NCBI RefSeq assembly: GCF_002364335.1
Contig: NZ_DEXW01000039.1
Coordinates: forward strand, 16,644 to 80,643
Source of the DNA: Winogradskyella sp. UBA3174
GTDB lineage: Bacteria > Bacteroidota > Bacteroidia > Flavobacteriales > Flavobacteriaceae
DNA: 64,000 nucleotides
Direction: 5' to 3'
Below the pieces are notes generated by a model. The model worked only from the letters and a program-made list of their open reading frames with translations, ran no database searches and was not told the origin of the DNA. Positions 17,446 through 26,710 of the stretch are shown piece by piece. Position 1 is the stretch's first letter, and every line of letters starts with the position of its first letter. The position numbers were made by a program, and so were the translations under genes.

Positions 17446-17831
17446 TACAAATTCCTTTGAAAAAAGTAATTCGAAGATTAAGCGAAGCTAATCTCACTTT
17501 AAATTATTAATTAATATCCCTCCTAACGTTAATTTGAGTGATAAGCCCATGCTTGCTATCGAGAATTTTTCAGAAGACCATCTTAAAAAGAAAAACGTTA
17601 AGCTTCTCGATACAATTCCTCATTCTTCGAAATCACTCGAAATGACGAAACGAGAAACTAATAAGTCTAATTGAAAATAAAAAAGAAAACACTGAAACTA
17701 GTTCAGTCTGATAAAACGAGGAGATAATTATCTCAACTAAAACAGCTTCAAAAAAAAACAATTTGCCTTCAAAACATACTTCTACTAAATTCATTTAACT
17801 CTAATAATGAGATTCCTGCCTTCGTAGTAAT
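17446..17831. other. Intergenic region carrying repeat elements
   Basis: No gene found on either strand. It contains the inverted-repeat element at 17527-17648 and the degenerate half-motif at 17810-17825. The permease gene and the DUF6495 gene converge on it. Confidence 0.55.
17527..17648. repeat. Inverted-repeat element, copy A
   Basis: The left end CGTTAATTTGAGTG (17527-17540) matches the reverse complement of the right end CACTCGAAATGACG (17634-17647) at 11 of 14 positions. An inner pair, TATCGAGAA (17557-17565) and TTCTCGATA (17604-17612), is a perfect inverted repeat. A related element lies at 50379-50486. No open frame inside; it resembles a non-coding palindromic unit or MITE-like sequence. 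Confidence 0.55.
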
Positions 17832-18305
17832 TTAGCCCTTTATCAAGGTCGCAAAATACTCAAACAAATCACCTTTTGTGATATGTCCACCAGATTGAAT
17901 CATTTTAAAAAGATCTAAATGCTTGTCATCAGAGTACTCTTTTTTTGCATTGAAAAATTGAATACTATCAGATAATAAATTATCGCGTAACCAATTAAAA
18001 CCTTCTTTTGTCGTAAAATCAACAACCTCATTTTCAATTTTAAAAGCAATTAAGCGCATGCTTTTTTCATTACATTGAAAAAGGTGGATTTGTTGCGGTG
18101 AAATATGCTCTAGATACTTAACCTTGCCTAAAACTCCGAACCATACCAAATCACTAAAAACATCTAATTCTTGTTCAGCAGCTTCTGGTTTATTCGTTTT
18201 TATATCATTCCACTCATCGGCCGTAATAGACTGTGAGGCTAAAAAATTAATGAATTCTTGGTGTAATTCTTCAAACTGTTCCTTAGAAAGTCTTGCGTAC
18301 TTCAT
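17832..18305 (-). CDS. DUF6495-like conserved protein
   Basis: This 157-residue soluble protein starts MKYARLSKEQFEELHQEFIN and has a conserved 'VWFGVLGKVKYLEHISPQQIHLF' centre, matching small flavobacterial proteins I recall as DUF6495. No signal peptide, membrane helix or catalytic motif is visible; acidic and aromatic residues predominate. It lies six bases downstream of the glycerophosphodiesterase gene on the same strand, so the two are probably co-transcribed. Function unknown; family assignment is moderately sure. Confidence 0.65.
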   Translation of the reverse strand: MKYARLSKEQFEELHQEFINFLASQSITADEWNDIKTNKPEAAEQELDVFSDLVWFGVLGKVKYLEHISPQQIHLFQCNEKSMRLIAFKIENEVVDFTTKEGFNWLRDNLLSDSIQFFNAKKEYSDDKHLDLFKMIQSGGHITKGDLFEYFATLIKG

Positions 18306-18311
18306 AAAAAT

Positions 18312-19184
18312 TTAATTTATAGTATTGTAAGCGGCAAATGGTCTATCTGTAGCTAAGATATCTACACCTAGATTTTTCCATTTATTATATAAGTTGTCAC
18401 CTCTAGCTTCTGCTTGCCGATCTAAGTTACCCAATGTACCAAGCATACAAACCATATCTTCTTTATGCAATCGTTCATATAATGATGCATCTGATAAACG
18501 TGTACCTGTAAAAGCCAACATATTTTGGGTTGGAATTTTAGTCTCAAGCAAACGATTAAATTCCTTGTCATTTCTCGCAGATACAGATAATAATAGGTCT
18601 GGCGCTAATTTGTAAGCTGATTGTGCTTGCGAAACGTTGTAAGTTATAATAATAGTTATATCCTCTGCTTTAGCGTCTCTAATCGCTTTAATAACTACCT
18701 CCTGACTTACACTTCGCTTAATATCTACAGTCAGAATTACGTTATTAGTTTTACACCAATTTAAAACATCTGAAAATAAAGGGATTTTAAAAGCAGTTAC
18801 AGTATTGTAATCATCTACCAAAAAGAATTTACTTAATTCTTTATACGTTAATTTTTTTACAGAACCACTTCCGTTGGTTGTTCTATCTATAGAATTATCG
18901 TGCATTAAAATGAGTTGCCCATCTTTTGTTTGTGCTACATCAATTTCATACACTGCAGAAATACTATCGCTAATATATTGAAGTGTTTCTAAACAATTCT
19001 CAGGATACCTAGCTAGACCTTTTCCACCACGATGCACACTAATGTTTGGATAATCACCTTTAGATGCTTTAAAAACATCTATAAGCTTAGAATTGGTAAT
19101 CGTTGTTACTGATAAATCTTCCGTTTCAGATTGTTTACAACCTAAAAAGCTAATAATAACTATGGCAATAAAAATACGTTTCAT
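18312..19184 (-). CDS. Glycerophosphodiester phosphodiesterase family lipoprotein
   Basis: Predicted to hydrolyse glycerophosphodiesters to glycerol 3-phosphate and an alcohol, outside the inner membrane. The lipobox SFLGC puts the lipid-anchored cysteine at about 16. The GDPD core begins with ISVHRGGKGLARYPENCLET (catalytic His and Glu), continues through EIDVAQTKDGQLILMHD (metal Glu/Asp and second His) and DRTTNGSG, and ends with the 'GVDILATDRP' strand. Length of 290 fits the family. It is the first gene of a two-gene unit with the DUF6495-like gene. Confidence 0.88.
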   Translation of the reverse strand: MKRIFIAIVIISFLGCKQSETEDLSVTTITNSKLIDVFKASKGDYPNISVHRGGKGLARYPENCLETLQYISDSISAVYEIDVAQTKDGQLILMHDNSIDRTTNGSGSVKKLTYKELSKFFLVDDYNTVTAFKIPLFSDVLNWCKTNNVILTVDIKRSVSQEVVIKAIRDAKAEDITIIITYNVSQAQSAYKLAPDLLLSVSARNDKEFNRLLETKIPTQNMLAFTGTRLSDASLYERLHKEDMVCMLGTLGNLDRQAEARGDNLYNKWKNLGVDILATDRPFAAYNTIN

Positions 19185-19200
19185 TAGAGATTAGAATCAA

Positions 19201-19232
19201 AAAAAACCGCTTAGAAGACTAAACGGTTTTTT
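19201..19232 (-). terminator. Terminator of rpsF-rpsR-rplI operon
   Basis: AAAAAACCG and CGGTTTTTT pair (with an inner TAG/CTA pairing) around a short loop, 19 bases beyond the rplI stop on the minus strand, ending in T-run. Confidence 0.8.
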
Positions 19233-19250
19233 ATTATTTTAAAAAAGAGA

Positions 19251-19712
19251 TTAAGCTTCTGCAATAACTTCGAAAGTTAAATCTACAGTAACAGACCTGT
19301 GTAATCTTACAACAGCTTCGTACTGACCTAAACGCTTAATATTACCACCATTAATAGAGATAAATTTCTTATCTACATCATGACCTTCTTTCTTAAGTGC
19401 TGCAGCTAAATCCATATTGGTAATTGAACCAAATATTTTGTCCCCAGCAGTGGCACCTGTACCAGCCTTAGATGTAATTTTAATCTCAAAACCTTTCATT
19501 GCTTCTGCAGTTTTTTCTGCATCTGCGATTTCAGATTTTTCTTTAAATGATCTTTGTTTTAATGTTTCTGCTAATACTTTCTTAGCAGAAGTCGTAGCCA
19601 TTACAGCTTGTCCGTGAGGAATTAAAAAGTTTCTACCATAACCGTTCTTAACAGATACAATATCGTCTTTAAATCCTAAATTTTCAACGTCTTGTTTTAA
19701 TATAAGTTCCAT
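19251..19712 (-). CDS. rplI: 50S ribosomal protein L9
   Basis: Component of the large ribosomal subunit. MELILKQDVENLGFKDDIVSVKNGYGRNFLIPHGQAV is the L9 signature; the 153-residue length is normal, with the N-terminal 23S rRNA-binding domain, connecting helix (AEKTAEAMKGFEI), and C-terminal domain. Last gene of the rpsF-rpsR-rplI operon, 12 bases after rpsR. Confidence 0.97.
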   Translation of the reverse strand: MELILKQDVENLGFKDDIVSVKNGYGRNFLIPHGQAVMATTSAKKVLAETLKQRSFKEKSEIADAEKTAEAMKGFEIKITSKAGTGATAGDKIFGSITNMDLAAALKKEGHDVDKKFISINGGNIKRLGQYEAVVRLHRSVTVDLTFEVIAEA

Positions 19713-19724
19713 TGTTATGATATT

Positions 19725-20021
19725 TTATTTTAATAAATCAGCTACGTAAGGCATTAAAGCTAAGTGTCTCGCTCTCTTTACAGCTACAGATACTTTTCTT
19801 TGATACTTTAAAGATGTTCCTGTTAAACGTCTTGGCAACAATTTACCTTGTTCGTTTACAAAACCTAATAACCAATCTGCATCTTTATAGTCTACATACT
19901 TGATTCCAGATTTTTTGAAACGACAATATTTTTTAACTTTAGACGTCTCAATATTTAACGGTGTTAAATATCTAATTTCTCCGTCTTTTTTTCCTTTTGC
20001 TTGTTGTTCTATTGATGACAT
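19725..20021 (-). CDS. rpsR: 30S ribosomal protein S18
   Basis: Component of the small subunit platform, partner of S6. Contains KKYCRFKKSGIKYVDYKD and the conserved 'RLTGTSLKYQRKVSVAVKRARHLALMPY' core. The 98-residue length is typical for Bacteroidota. Located two bases after rpsF, indicating translational coupling. Confidence 0.97.
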   Translation of the reverse strand: MSSIEQQAKGKKDGEIRYLTPLNIETSKVKKYCRFKKSGIKYVDYKDADWLLGFVNEQGKLLPRRLTGTSLKYQRKVSVAVKRARHLALMPYVADLLK

Positions 20022-20023
20022 AA

Positions 20024-20374
20024 TTACGCTTTTGCTTTTGCTTTAACTTTCATTTTTTCTCTTCTTCTCTCAGCCCATGAAATAGCATGTTTGTCTAAAC
20101 TCACGGTTAAGTAACGCATAAAACGCTCATCACGTCTAAATTCTAACTCTAAAGGCTCAATTGCTTGACCATCTACAGTGTACTCAAATAAGTGGTAAAA
20201 TCCACTTTTTTTGTTTTGGATTGCATAGGCTAGCTTTTTTAAGCCCCAATCTTCTTTGGATATCATCTTAGCACCTTTAGAAACGAGCATATCCTCGTAT
20301 TTCTTTACTGTCTCCTTTATCTGATCTTCAGATAAAACGGGATTTAAGATGAAAACAGTTTCATAATGATTCAT
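20024..20374 (-). CDS. rpsF: 30S ribosomal protein S6
   Basis: Binds S18 in the small subunit. I use ATG at 20374 (MNHYETVFILNPVLSEDQIK), the normal S6 start, rather than an in-frame upstream start that would add 12 atypical residues. The protein has 116 residues with the usual 'GLKKLAYAIQNKKSGFYHLFEY' centre and a lysine/alanine-rich tail. First gene of the operon with rpsR and rplI. Confidence 0.96.
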   Translation of the reverse strand: MNHYETVFILNPVLSEDQIKETVKKYEDMLVSKGAKMISKEDWGLKKLAYAIQNKKSGFYHLFEYTVDGQAIEPLELEFRRDERFMRYLTVSLDKHAISWAERRREKMKVKAKAKA

Positions 20375-20511
20375 AATAAAAATTATTTTTTTGTTGTTAA
20401 ACGGTTGCAAAAATAAGGATAAATTATAATTCTGGCAATGTTTTTAATATGTTAATTCATAGGTATACTTATGTAATACTTCATGTTAAAAAATACAGTT
20501 TGTCGGTAATA

Positions 20512-20543
20512 TTTGTTTTTTAACCGAATTTATTGTACTATTG
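20512..20543 (+). promoter_or_regulatory. Promoter of LytTR regulator gene
   Basis: TTTG (20512-20515) and TACTATTG (20536-20543, one mismatch to TAnnTTTG) are spaced by 20 bases, the same as at 7285-7316. The start codon is 33 bases further on. Confidence 0.5.
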
Positions 20544-20575
20544 TCGATATCTTAACCTAATAAACAAATAATGTT

Positions 20576-21271
20576 ATGACTTTAAACTGTGTAGTTGTTG
20601 ATGATTCTGCGATTCAGCGCCTCTCTATAGTTAAGTTAATCGAGAATCATTCCTCGCTTAACCTAATAGCAGAGTACAGCAGTGCGTTAGAAACAAAAAA
20701 CGGTCTTAATACCCATAAAGTAGATCTTATCTTCCTAGATATAGAGATGCCAGTATTAAACGGTTTTGAACTTTTAGATGTACTCAACAACAAACCCCAA
20801 ATTATTTTTGTTACCGGTAAAACCGAATATGCTTTTAAAGCATTTAATTACGATGCTACCGACTACCTACAAAAACCAATCACCAAAGAACGTTTTAATA
20901 CAGCAGTAGAAAAAGCGGTAGAACAGCATAAATTAAAATTAGATTTTAATGAAACTGACGGTGAACACATCTTTGTGAAAAGTAATCTTAAAAAACGTAA
21001 AGTTTATATTAAGGATATTAAATGGATCGAAGCTTTAGGTGATTATGTGAAGGTTGTAACAGAAGAAAACAGCTTGGTAGTATTATCTACTATGAAAGCT
21101 TTTGAACAAGAATTACCAGAAGGTAAATTTTTAAGAATTCACAAATCTTATATTGTGAATTTAGATAAAATAGACCGTTTTAACAGTAAAAATGTTGAAG
21201 TTGGTGCTTACGAGATTCCATTGAGTCGAAATAAAAAGACCCAATTGGTTGATGCTTTGAATAATATGTAG
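20576..21271 (+). CDS. LytTR family response regulator
   Basis: Cytoplasmic DNA-binding response regulator (231 residues). The receiver domain (1-120) shows D9/D10, phospho-acceptor D55 in LIFLDIEMP, and K100 in LQKPIT. The LytTR domain (about 125-230) has the KWIEALGDYVKVVT and FLRIHKSYIVNLDKID signatures. Normally controlled by a LytS/histidine-kinase-type sensor; none is adjacent, so it is an orphan here. Divergent from rpsF with its own promoter and terminator. Confidence 0.93.
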   Translation: MTLNCVVVDDSAIQRLSIVKLIENHSSLNLIAEYSSALETKNGLNTHKVDLIFLDIEMPVLNGFELLDVLNNKPQIIFVTGKTEYAFKAFNYDATDYLQKPITKERFNTAVEKAVEQHKLKLDFNETDGEHIFVKSNLKKRKVYIKDIKWIEALGDYVKVVTEENSLVVLSTMKAFEQELPEGKFLRIHKSYIVNLDKIDRFNSKNVEVGAYEIPLSRNKKTQLVDALNNM

Positions 21272-21310
21272 AAACATTACATTAGCGTTTGATGCGTCAC
21301 ATTATAAGTT

Positions 21311-21342
21311 AAAAATCCTAAGCTATCTTGCTTAGGATTTTT
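21311..21342 (+). terminator. Terminator after LytTR regulator
   Basis: AAAAATCCTAAG (21311-21322) is perfectly complementary to CTTAGGATTTTT (21331-21342) around an 8-base loop; T-run follows. Confidence 0.9.
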
Positions 21343-21443
21343 TTATACATAAAGTTGTGATTTAAAGACCTTGCTTTAAATTAGGATTAGTTCAACTTAT
21401 AAATTTCCTTGTACTTAATTACAGTTTAAAAATTTGAGTTTCA

Positions 21444-23897
21444 CTAATAATTATCAACATTCAAGACGACTCTAACTGGTCTAAAATCTTTGACCGCATT
21501 AAAACTGTTCTCAATCTTCATAATAGCTTCTTTTGTTTTTCCTATAGACTGATTCTGTGGAATTTTAATTAAAATGTTCTTATTATACAAATTTCTTATC
21601 CTAGATATTGCTGGGAATTCTGGACCTAAAACATTGCTCTTAAATACTTGTTTTAAAGATTTCGCATACCAATCTGCAGCTAAATTAACACGATTGTAAT
21701 CCTTGTGCTTAAAGGTTATTTTAATAAGCCTATAAATTGGTGGGTATTTATAATTATGGCGATCATTCATTTGCTCAGCAAACATAGCTTTATAAGAATT
21801 TGTAGATACTTGTTGCAAAATATTATGATGCGGATTATACGTCTGAATCAATACTTTTCCCCTTTCTTCAGTTCTCCCTGCTCTACCTGCAACTTGAGAC
21901 ATTAATTGATAACTACGCTCATGCGCTCTAAAATCTGGGAAGTTGAGCAAATTATCTGCATTCATTACACCAACTAATTTCACGTATCTAAAGTCTAAAC
22001 CTTTGGTTACCATTTGTGTACCAACCAATATATCGACTTCACGTTGCTCAAAACTATTTATTATTTTTTCGAAACCATATTTACCACGTGTCGTATCTAA
22101 ATCCATACGTGCCACTTTATGATCTGGAAACAGCGCTTTCACCTCCTCTTCTATCTGCTCTGTCCCAAAACCTTTAGTATCTAAGGTTTGATTTCCACAA
22201 CCTTGACAACTTTTTAACATGGCAGAATTATAACCACAATAATGACAGCGTAATTGATCGCGATACTGATGATACGTTAAACTCACATCACAATTAGGAC
22301 ATTGCGGTGACGTACCACAGGTTGTACATTCTATAATTGGCGAAAATCCTCTTCTATTTTGAAATAATATAATCTGAAAGCCTTGCTCTAAAGTTTCAGT
22401 CATTTCTTGAATAAGACGGTCACTAAAATGACCTTTCATGCGTTTTCGCTTGTATTTGTCAGCAATATCTACAAGCTCAATTTCTGGCATTAATACATCA
22501 TTATATCGTGTATTTAATTCTACCAAACCATATTTGCCTTGGCTTGCATTATAATAACTCTCTAAACTTGGCGTAGCAGAACCTAAAAGTGTTTTAGCTT
22601 TATGATAATTAGCTAACACTACTGCTGCATCTCTGGCATGATAACGTGGCGCAGGATCGAATTGTTTATAGGATGACTCGTGTTCTTCATCGACTATAAT
22701 TAATCCTAAATTATTGAATGGCAACAATAATGACGAACGTGCTCCTATAATAACTTGTGCTTTTTCAGAATTATTGAGCATATTGGTCCACACCTCAACA
22801 CGTTCGTTTCCTGAATATCTACTATGAAATACAGCAACTTTATCTCCAAAATAATCTTGTAAACGTTGCACTAATTGGGTTGTTAAAGCAATTTCTGGCA
22901 ATAAATATAAAACCTGTTTACCTAAGGCTAACTGCTTTTGAATAAGCTCTACATAAATTTCTGTTTTACCAGATGATGTTACACCGTGTAATAATGTAAC
23001 AGACTTGGTTTCAAAAGCTGTTTCAATTTCTGCGTAAGCTTGTTGTTGCGCTTCACTTAATTTTTTTGTATCGGCATCACCTTCTCCTTCAAATTCAATT
23101 CTATCTGTTTGAATATGATATTCGTCTAAAATATTCTTATCAATAAGTGTTTTTATAATAGACGTTGATGCTCCACTACGTTCTACTAATTCTGATACTT
23201 TTATAGATTCATTGGATGACGCTTCCATCGTAAATAATGCCAAAATAACGTCGCGCTGCTTCGGTGCTCTACTTAATAGCTCTAGTAATTCTTGAAGCTT
23301 CCCTTCTAACTTATGGTTATCGTGAAGCTTTACGTAGCGCACCAATTTAGGTTGGTATTTTTCGTAAAGTTCTTCTTGTAAATTCAAAACACCTTTAACC
23401 ACTAAACCATTAATGACAGGCAATACACGCTTTTTGTCTAAGATAGAAACCACATCTTGAATCTTTAGAGATGACTGATGCAGTAAAGCTTCATAGATTA
23501 AAAACTCATCATCTTTTAATTCAGCTTCTTTAACATCTGCATTTTCGTTTTTAGAAATAATAGTTTCACTTTCTAATATAAAAGCGTTGGGCATTGCAGC
23601 TCGCATTACTTCGCCCAAACTGCACATATAATAGCCAGCAACCCATTCCCAATGTTTAATTTGTGTTTCTGTAACTACAGGTTTTTCATCGAGGATCTGA
23701 TGAATGGTTTTAGCTTCATAAGCTGTTGGTGGATTATTATGAATCTTATAAGTCAGCGCAGTATAAATTTTACTCTTACCAAAGGGCACAGCGACGCGCA
23801 TTCCTTGTTTTAAGAAGTTTGCTTCGGCTTCTGTTATATGATACGTAAAGGCTTTTTGAAGCGGAATTGGCAGTATGACGTCTATAAAATATATCAA
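21444..23897 (-). CDS. priA: Primosomal protein N' (replication restart helicase PriA)
   Basis: Restarts stalled replication forks as a 3'-5' helicase. It shows the N-terminal DVILPIPLQKAFTY 3'-end-binding region, Walker A GVTSSGKTE (about 302), the DEEH box (about 402), a four-pair zinc-cysteine block between the helicase lobes (about 524-570), and 'GTQMVTKGLDF' and 'QVAGRAGR' motifs. There is no ATG at the start: the open frame begins with TTG at 23915, but I prefer TTG at 23897, which gives the family-like start (M)IYFIDVIL and a 4-base TTGA overlap with the preceding gene's stop. That gives 817 residues. Last gene of nadC-yihY-DUF2147-priA. Confidence 0.93.
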   Translation of the reverse strand: MIYFIDVILPIPLQKAFTYHITEAEANFLKQGMRVAVPFGKSKIYTALTYKIHNNPPTAYEAKTIHQILDEKPVVTETQIKHWEWVAGYYMCSLGEVMRAAMPNAFILESETIISKNENADVKEAELKDDEFLIYEALLHQSSLKIQDVVSILDKKRVLPVINGLVVKGVLNLQEELYEKYQPKLVRYVKLHDNHKLEGKLQELLELLSRAPKQRDVILALFTMEASSNESIKVSELVERSGASTSIIKTLIDKNILDEYHIQTDRIEFEGEGDADTKKLSEAQQQAYAEIETAFETKSVTLLHGVTSSGKTEIYVELIQKQLALGKQVLYLLPEIALTTQLVQRLQDYFGDKVAVFHSRYSGNERVEVWTNMLNNSEKAQVIIGARSSLLLPFNNLGLIIVDEEHESSYKQFDPAPRYHARDAAVVLANYHKAKTLLGSATPSLESYYNASQGKYGLVELNTRYNDVLMPEIELVDIADKYKRKRMKGHFSDRLIQEMTETLEQGFQIILFQNRRGFSPIIECTTCGTSPQCPNCDVSLTYHQYRDQLRCHYCGYNSAMLKSCQGCGNQTLDTKGFGTEQIEEEVKALFPDHKVARMDLDTTRGKYGFEKIINSFEQREVDILVGTQMVTKGLDFRYVKLVGVMNADNLLNFPDFRAHERSYQLMSQVAGRAGRTEERGKVLIQTYNPHHNILQQVSTNSYKAMFAEQMNDRHNYKYPPIYRLIKITFKHKDYNRVNLAADWYAKSLKQVFKSNVLGPEFPAISRIRNLYNKNILIKIPQNQSIGKTKEAIMKIENSFNAVKDFRPVRVVLNVDNY

Positions 23898-24325
23898 TCT
23901 ATAATGCGTTGCCAATATTGGGTTTTATAAAAAAATGCGACGTAGCCTCTAACCTGAAGTTGGTTAGGATTATCTTCATCTAATTTTAATCGGCATTTAT
24001 AAACTTTACCATTACTTGGGTTAAGTACACTACCACCTTCATAGACATCATCATCTTTTGAAAGACCATCTATAATAAGCATCCCTAAAATAGGCTTGTC
24101 TTTATATTTACCTTCGCATTTAGTACACTTAGAATTCTTCTTTTTCGGATTTAAAATTTCAATAATTTTGCCATAAATTTGACCTTCTTTTTCATAAATA
24201 GTGACTATAGATTTTTCTTCACCTGTTTCATCATCAATAGTTTTCCATTCACCTTTAATAGATTGTGCAAATGTTAATGCAAAATAAATAAAGAATACTG
24301 TACTAAAAAAAATCTTTTTCATCAT
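23894..24325 (-). CDS. DUF2147 domain-containing secreted protein
   Basis: A 143-residue exported protein: signal peptide MMKKIFFSTVFFIYFALTFA, then the DUF2147 domain, beginning 'GEWKTIDDETGEEKSIVTIY' and containing the IIEILNPKKKNSKCTKC segment with CxxC and the final 'RGYVAFFYKTQYW'. Function is unknown; the fold is a small beta-barrel. Start overlaps the yihY stop by four bases, and its end overlaps priA, so it is translated within this operon. Confidence 0.87.
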   Translation of the reverse strand: MMKKIFFSTVFFIYFALTFAQSIKGEWKTIDDETGEEKSIVTIYEKEGQIYGKIIEILNPKKKNSKCTKCEGKYKDKPILGMLIIDGLSKDDDVYEGGSVLNPSNGKVYKCRLKLDEDNPNQLQVRGYVAFFYKTQYWQRIID

Positions 24326-25263
24326 TTAATATCAAATTTACTTAAACGTCTTAATGTCGCATTTAACTCATATCCTAAGAGTAGAATATTAGAGTTTAAC
24401 CATAGATAAAATAAAAGAATTAATAAACCTCCAATTGAGCCGTAAAGCTCGTTGTATTGGGAAAAGTTATCAATATAAACACCAAACAAATACGATGTTA
24501 ATATAATTAATAATGTGGTTAGTAAGGCTCCAAAAGAAAAGAAGCGTGTTTGTCTGCCTTCTTTAGTCCCAAAGTAATATAAAATTGCAGTCGCTAAATA
24601 TACCATCAATACAAAAAACATATACTTTGCAAATACAATCCACCCTACTCCTTTGTCGTTGCCTGCTAAAGCTTCTCCACTATAACTCTTATATATTGGA
24701 GCTAAAATATAAATCTGAAAATAGCCAAATACAGCTACTGTAAGTAATACTAAAATTGCAAGAATTAGAGCTATCCCTAATGCGTACATGTATTGCTGAA
24801 ATACATTACGCGTCAATTGTGCATGGTATGAATTTTCAAAACCCGAAAACACTGCATTAACTCCATTTGCCATTAACAACATTGATAATAAAAAAACTGA
24901 GGATAATAAACCTGCACCTCCACTAATATTTTCAAAAATATTAGAGAAGAAAAAATCTGAAGTTTGAGGTGGTAAGAATGAATTTAAGAAAAGTTCAAAC
25001 TCAATTTGAAAATCTTTAATTGGTATATGTGGTATAACGATAACCACAAATAACAAAAACGGAAAAATAGCTGTAAAGAAACTAAAAGCAATAGCACTTG
25101 CTCTGGTGGTTACAGCACCTTTTACAATACCCAAAATATAAAGCTCCAATAAGTCATAAATAGATAGACCTTCAAAACCTGGTAACTTTATTTGCTTAAA
25201 AAAGCGAACAACCAAGTTAAGCACTGGTATTTTATCTAATTTATTCTCAATGGGTTTTGACAT
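24322..25263 (-). CDS. YihY/BrkB family inner-membrane protein
   Basis: A 313-residue polytopic membrane protein with about six helices. The family mark is TTRASAIAFSFFTAIFPFLLF near residue 57-77, and the C-terminal 'YGSIGGLLILLFYLWLNSNILLLGYELNA' helix pair. BrkB was once called RNase BN, which is now known to be wrong; the true function (possibly transport) is unclear. One base separates it from nadC upstream and it overlaps the DUF2147 gene by four bases. Confidence 0.9.
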   Translation of the reverse strand: MSKPIENKLDKIPVLNLVVRFFKQIKLPGFEGLSIYDLLELYILGIVKGAVTTRASAIAFSFFTAIFPFLLFVVIVIPHIPIKDFQIEFELFLNSFLPPQTSDFFFSNIFENISGGAGLLSSVFLLSMLLMANGVNAVFSGFENSYHAQLTRNVFQQYMYALGIALILAILVLLTVAVFGYFQIYILAPIYKSYSGEALAGNDKGVGWIVFAKYMFFVLMVYLATAILYYFGTKEGRQTRFFSFGALLTTLLIILTSYLFGVYIDNFSQYNELYGSIGGLLILLFYLWLNSNILLLGYELNATLRRLSKFDIK

Positions 25264-25264
25264 C

Positions 25265-26122
25265 TTAAACGGCTTTCAGGCTTAAATCCATATTATAAAC
25301 AGAATGCGTTAATGCACCTGAAGAAATATAATCTACACCACATTCTGCATATTTTCTAACCGTATGCTCATTAATACCACCAGAAGATTCTGTTAAACAT
25401 TGGTCTCCAATAAGCTTAACTGCTTTACGTGTGTCGTTGTAATTAAAATTATCGATGAGAATTCTATAAACTCCACCACAATCTAAGATTTCTTTAATTT
25501 CTTCTAAATTTCTGGCTTCAACTATAATTTTTAAATCTCTATTTGTGTCTTTTAAGTATTTTTTAGTAAGGTTAATAGCCTTAGAAACTCCACCTGCAAA
25601 ATCGATATGATTGTCTTTTAGCATAATCATATCGTACAATGCAAATCTGTGATTTTCGCCACCTCCAATTTTAACAGCCCATTTTTCTAAAGCTCTAATA
25701 CCTGGTGTTGTTTTGCGTGTATCTAAAATCTTTGTTCCCGTACCTTCCAATAAATCTACAAATATCTTGGTTTTAGTAGCAATAGCACTCATACGCTGCA
25801 TAGCATTTAAAACTAAACGTTCTGCTTTCAAAATAGACTGTGAAGCACCTTCTACAAAAAATACAATATCGCCATATTTAACATCGCTTCCTTCTTCTAT
25901 TAAGGTTTCTACTTTCATATCTGCGTCGACATAAGCAAAGACCTGTTTTGCAAACTCGATACCTGCAATAATACCATCATCTTTTACTAAAAGTTTTGCT
26001 TTACCCATCGCTGAAGCTGGTATACATGCCAATGAACTATGATCACCATCACCGACATCTTCTCTAATAGCATTGGCTATAATTCCTTCTACTTCTTTAT
26101 TGAATTGTTCTTGTGAAATCAT
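25265..26122 (-). CDS. nadC: Nicotinate-nucleotide pyrophosphorylase (carboxylating)
   Basis: Converts quinolinate and PRPP to nicotinate mononucleotide in de novo NAD synthesis. The 285-residue length is normal. Recognised by IREDVGDGDHSS at the N-terminus, the LNAMQRMSAIATKT helix, the substrate-binding ILDTRKTTPGIRALEKWAVKIGGGENHR (broken here as TRKTTPG and GGGENHR), MLKDNHI, and 'ESSGGI' and 'GVDYISSGALTHS'. First gene of the nadC-yihY-DUF2147-priA operon; divergent from rlmH. Confidence 0.96.
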   Translation of the reverse strand: MISQEQFNKEVEGIIANAIREDVGDGDHSSLACIPASAMGKAKLLVKDDGIIAGIEFAKQVFAYVDADMKVETLIEEGSDVKYGDIVFFVEGASQSILKAERLVLNAMQRMSAIATKTKIFVDLLEGTGTKILDTRKTTPGIRALEKWAVKIGGGENHRFALYDMIMLKDNHIDFAGGVSKAINLTKKYLKDTNRDLKIIVEARNLEEIKEILDCGGVYRILIDNFNYNDTRKAVKLIGDQCLTESSGGINEHTVRKYAECGVDYISSGALTHSVYNMDLSLKAV

Positions 26123-26200
26123 TAGTAAACTTATTTACTGTAAAAATAGGAATTGAAAGATTAAAACATCAAAAACTAAATACCAAATTCCAAAAAAGTA

Positions 26201-26208
26201 TAACTTTG
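26201..26208 (+). promoter_or_regulatory. -7 promoter box of rlmH
   Basis: TAACTTTG fits TAnnTTTG and ends only five bases before the rlmH ATG (26214). No TTTG -33 box is seen at the usual distance. If used, the transcript would be nearly or fully leaderless. Confidence 0.45.
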
Positions 26209-26213
26209 TGATT

Positions 26214-26687
26214 ATGAATATTAAACTGATAGCCATAGGAAAAACAGACAATAAAAACTTAATCGCACTAATAGAGGATTATAAAAAGCGATTAGGGTTT
26301 TACATTCGGTTTGAATTTGAAATAATTCCAGATTTAAAAAAGGTGAAGCACCTTTCTGAAGCGCAACAAAAAGAAAAAGAAGGGGAGCTTATCTTGGCTA
26401 AAACACAAACCGCTGATGTACTTGTGCTTTTAGATGAAAATGGAAAACAAATGGACTCTATTGCATTTTCTAGCTATTTACAAAAACACATGAATGCCGG
26501 AATTAAGACCTTAATCTTTGTAATTGGAGGTCCTTATGGGTTTTCTAATGCAGTTTACAAAAGAGCGAATGGTAAACTAGGCTTATCTCAGATGACATTT
26601 TCTCATCAAATGGTACGCTTATTTTTTATAGAACAACTATACAGAGGATTTACTATTCTTAAAAACGAACCCTATCATCATAGATAA
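26214..26687 (+). CDS. rlmH: 23S rRNA pseudouridine-1915 N3-methyltransferase
   Basis: SPOUT-class methyltransferase acting on pseudouridine 1915 of 23S rRNA. I choose ATG 26214 (MNIKLIAIGKT), giving 157 residues; the GTG at 26208 lies inside the promoter box. The C-terminal knot is clear: LDENGKQMDSIAFSSYL, then FVIGGPYGFSNAVYKRA with 'LGLSQMTFSHQMVRLFFIEQLYRGFTI' (segments cited separately), including the SAM-binding GGPYG loop. Divergent from nadC, convergent with the hpf-like gene. Confidence 0.96.
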   Translation: MNIKLIAIGKTDNKNLIALIEDYKKRLGFYIRFEFEIIPDLKKVKHLSEAQQKEKEGELILAKTQTADVLVLLDENGKQMDSIAFSSYLQKHMNAGIKTLIFVIGGPYGFSNAVYKRANGKLGLSQMTFSHQMVRLFFIEQLYRGFTILKNEPYHHR

Positions 26688-26710
26688 TTCTGTGGTTTGT
26701 ATTATATAAT

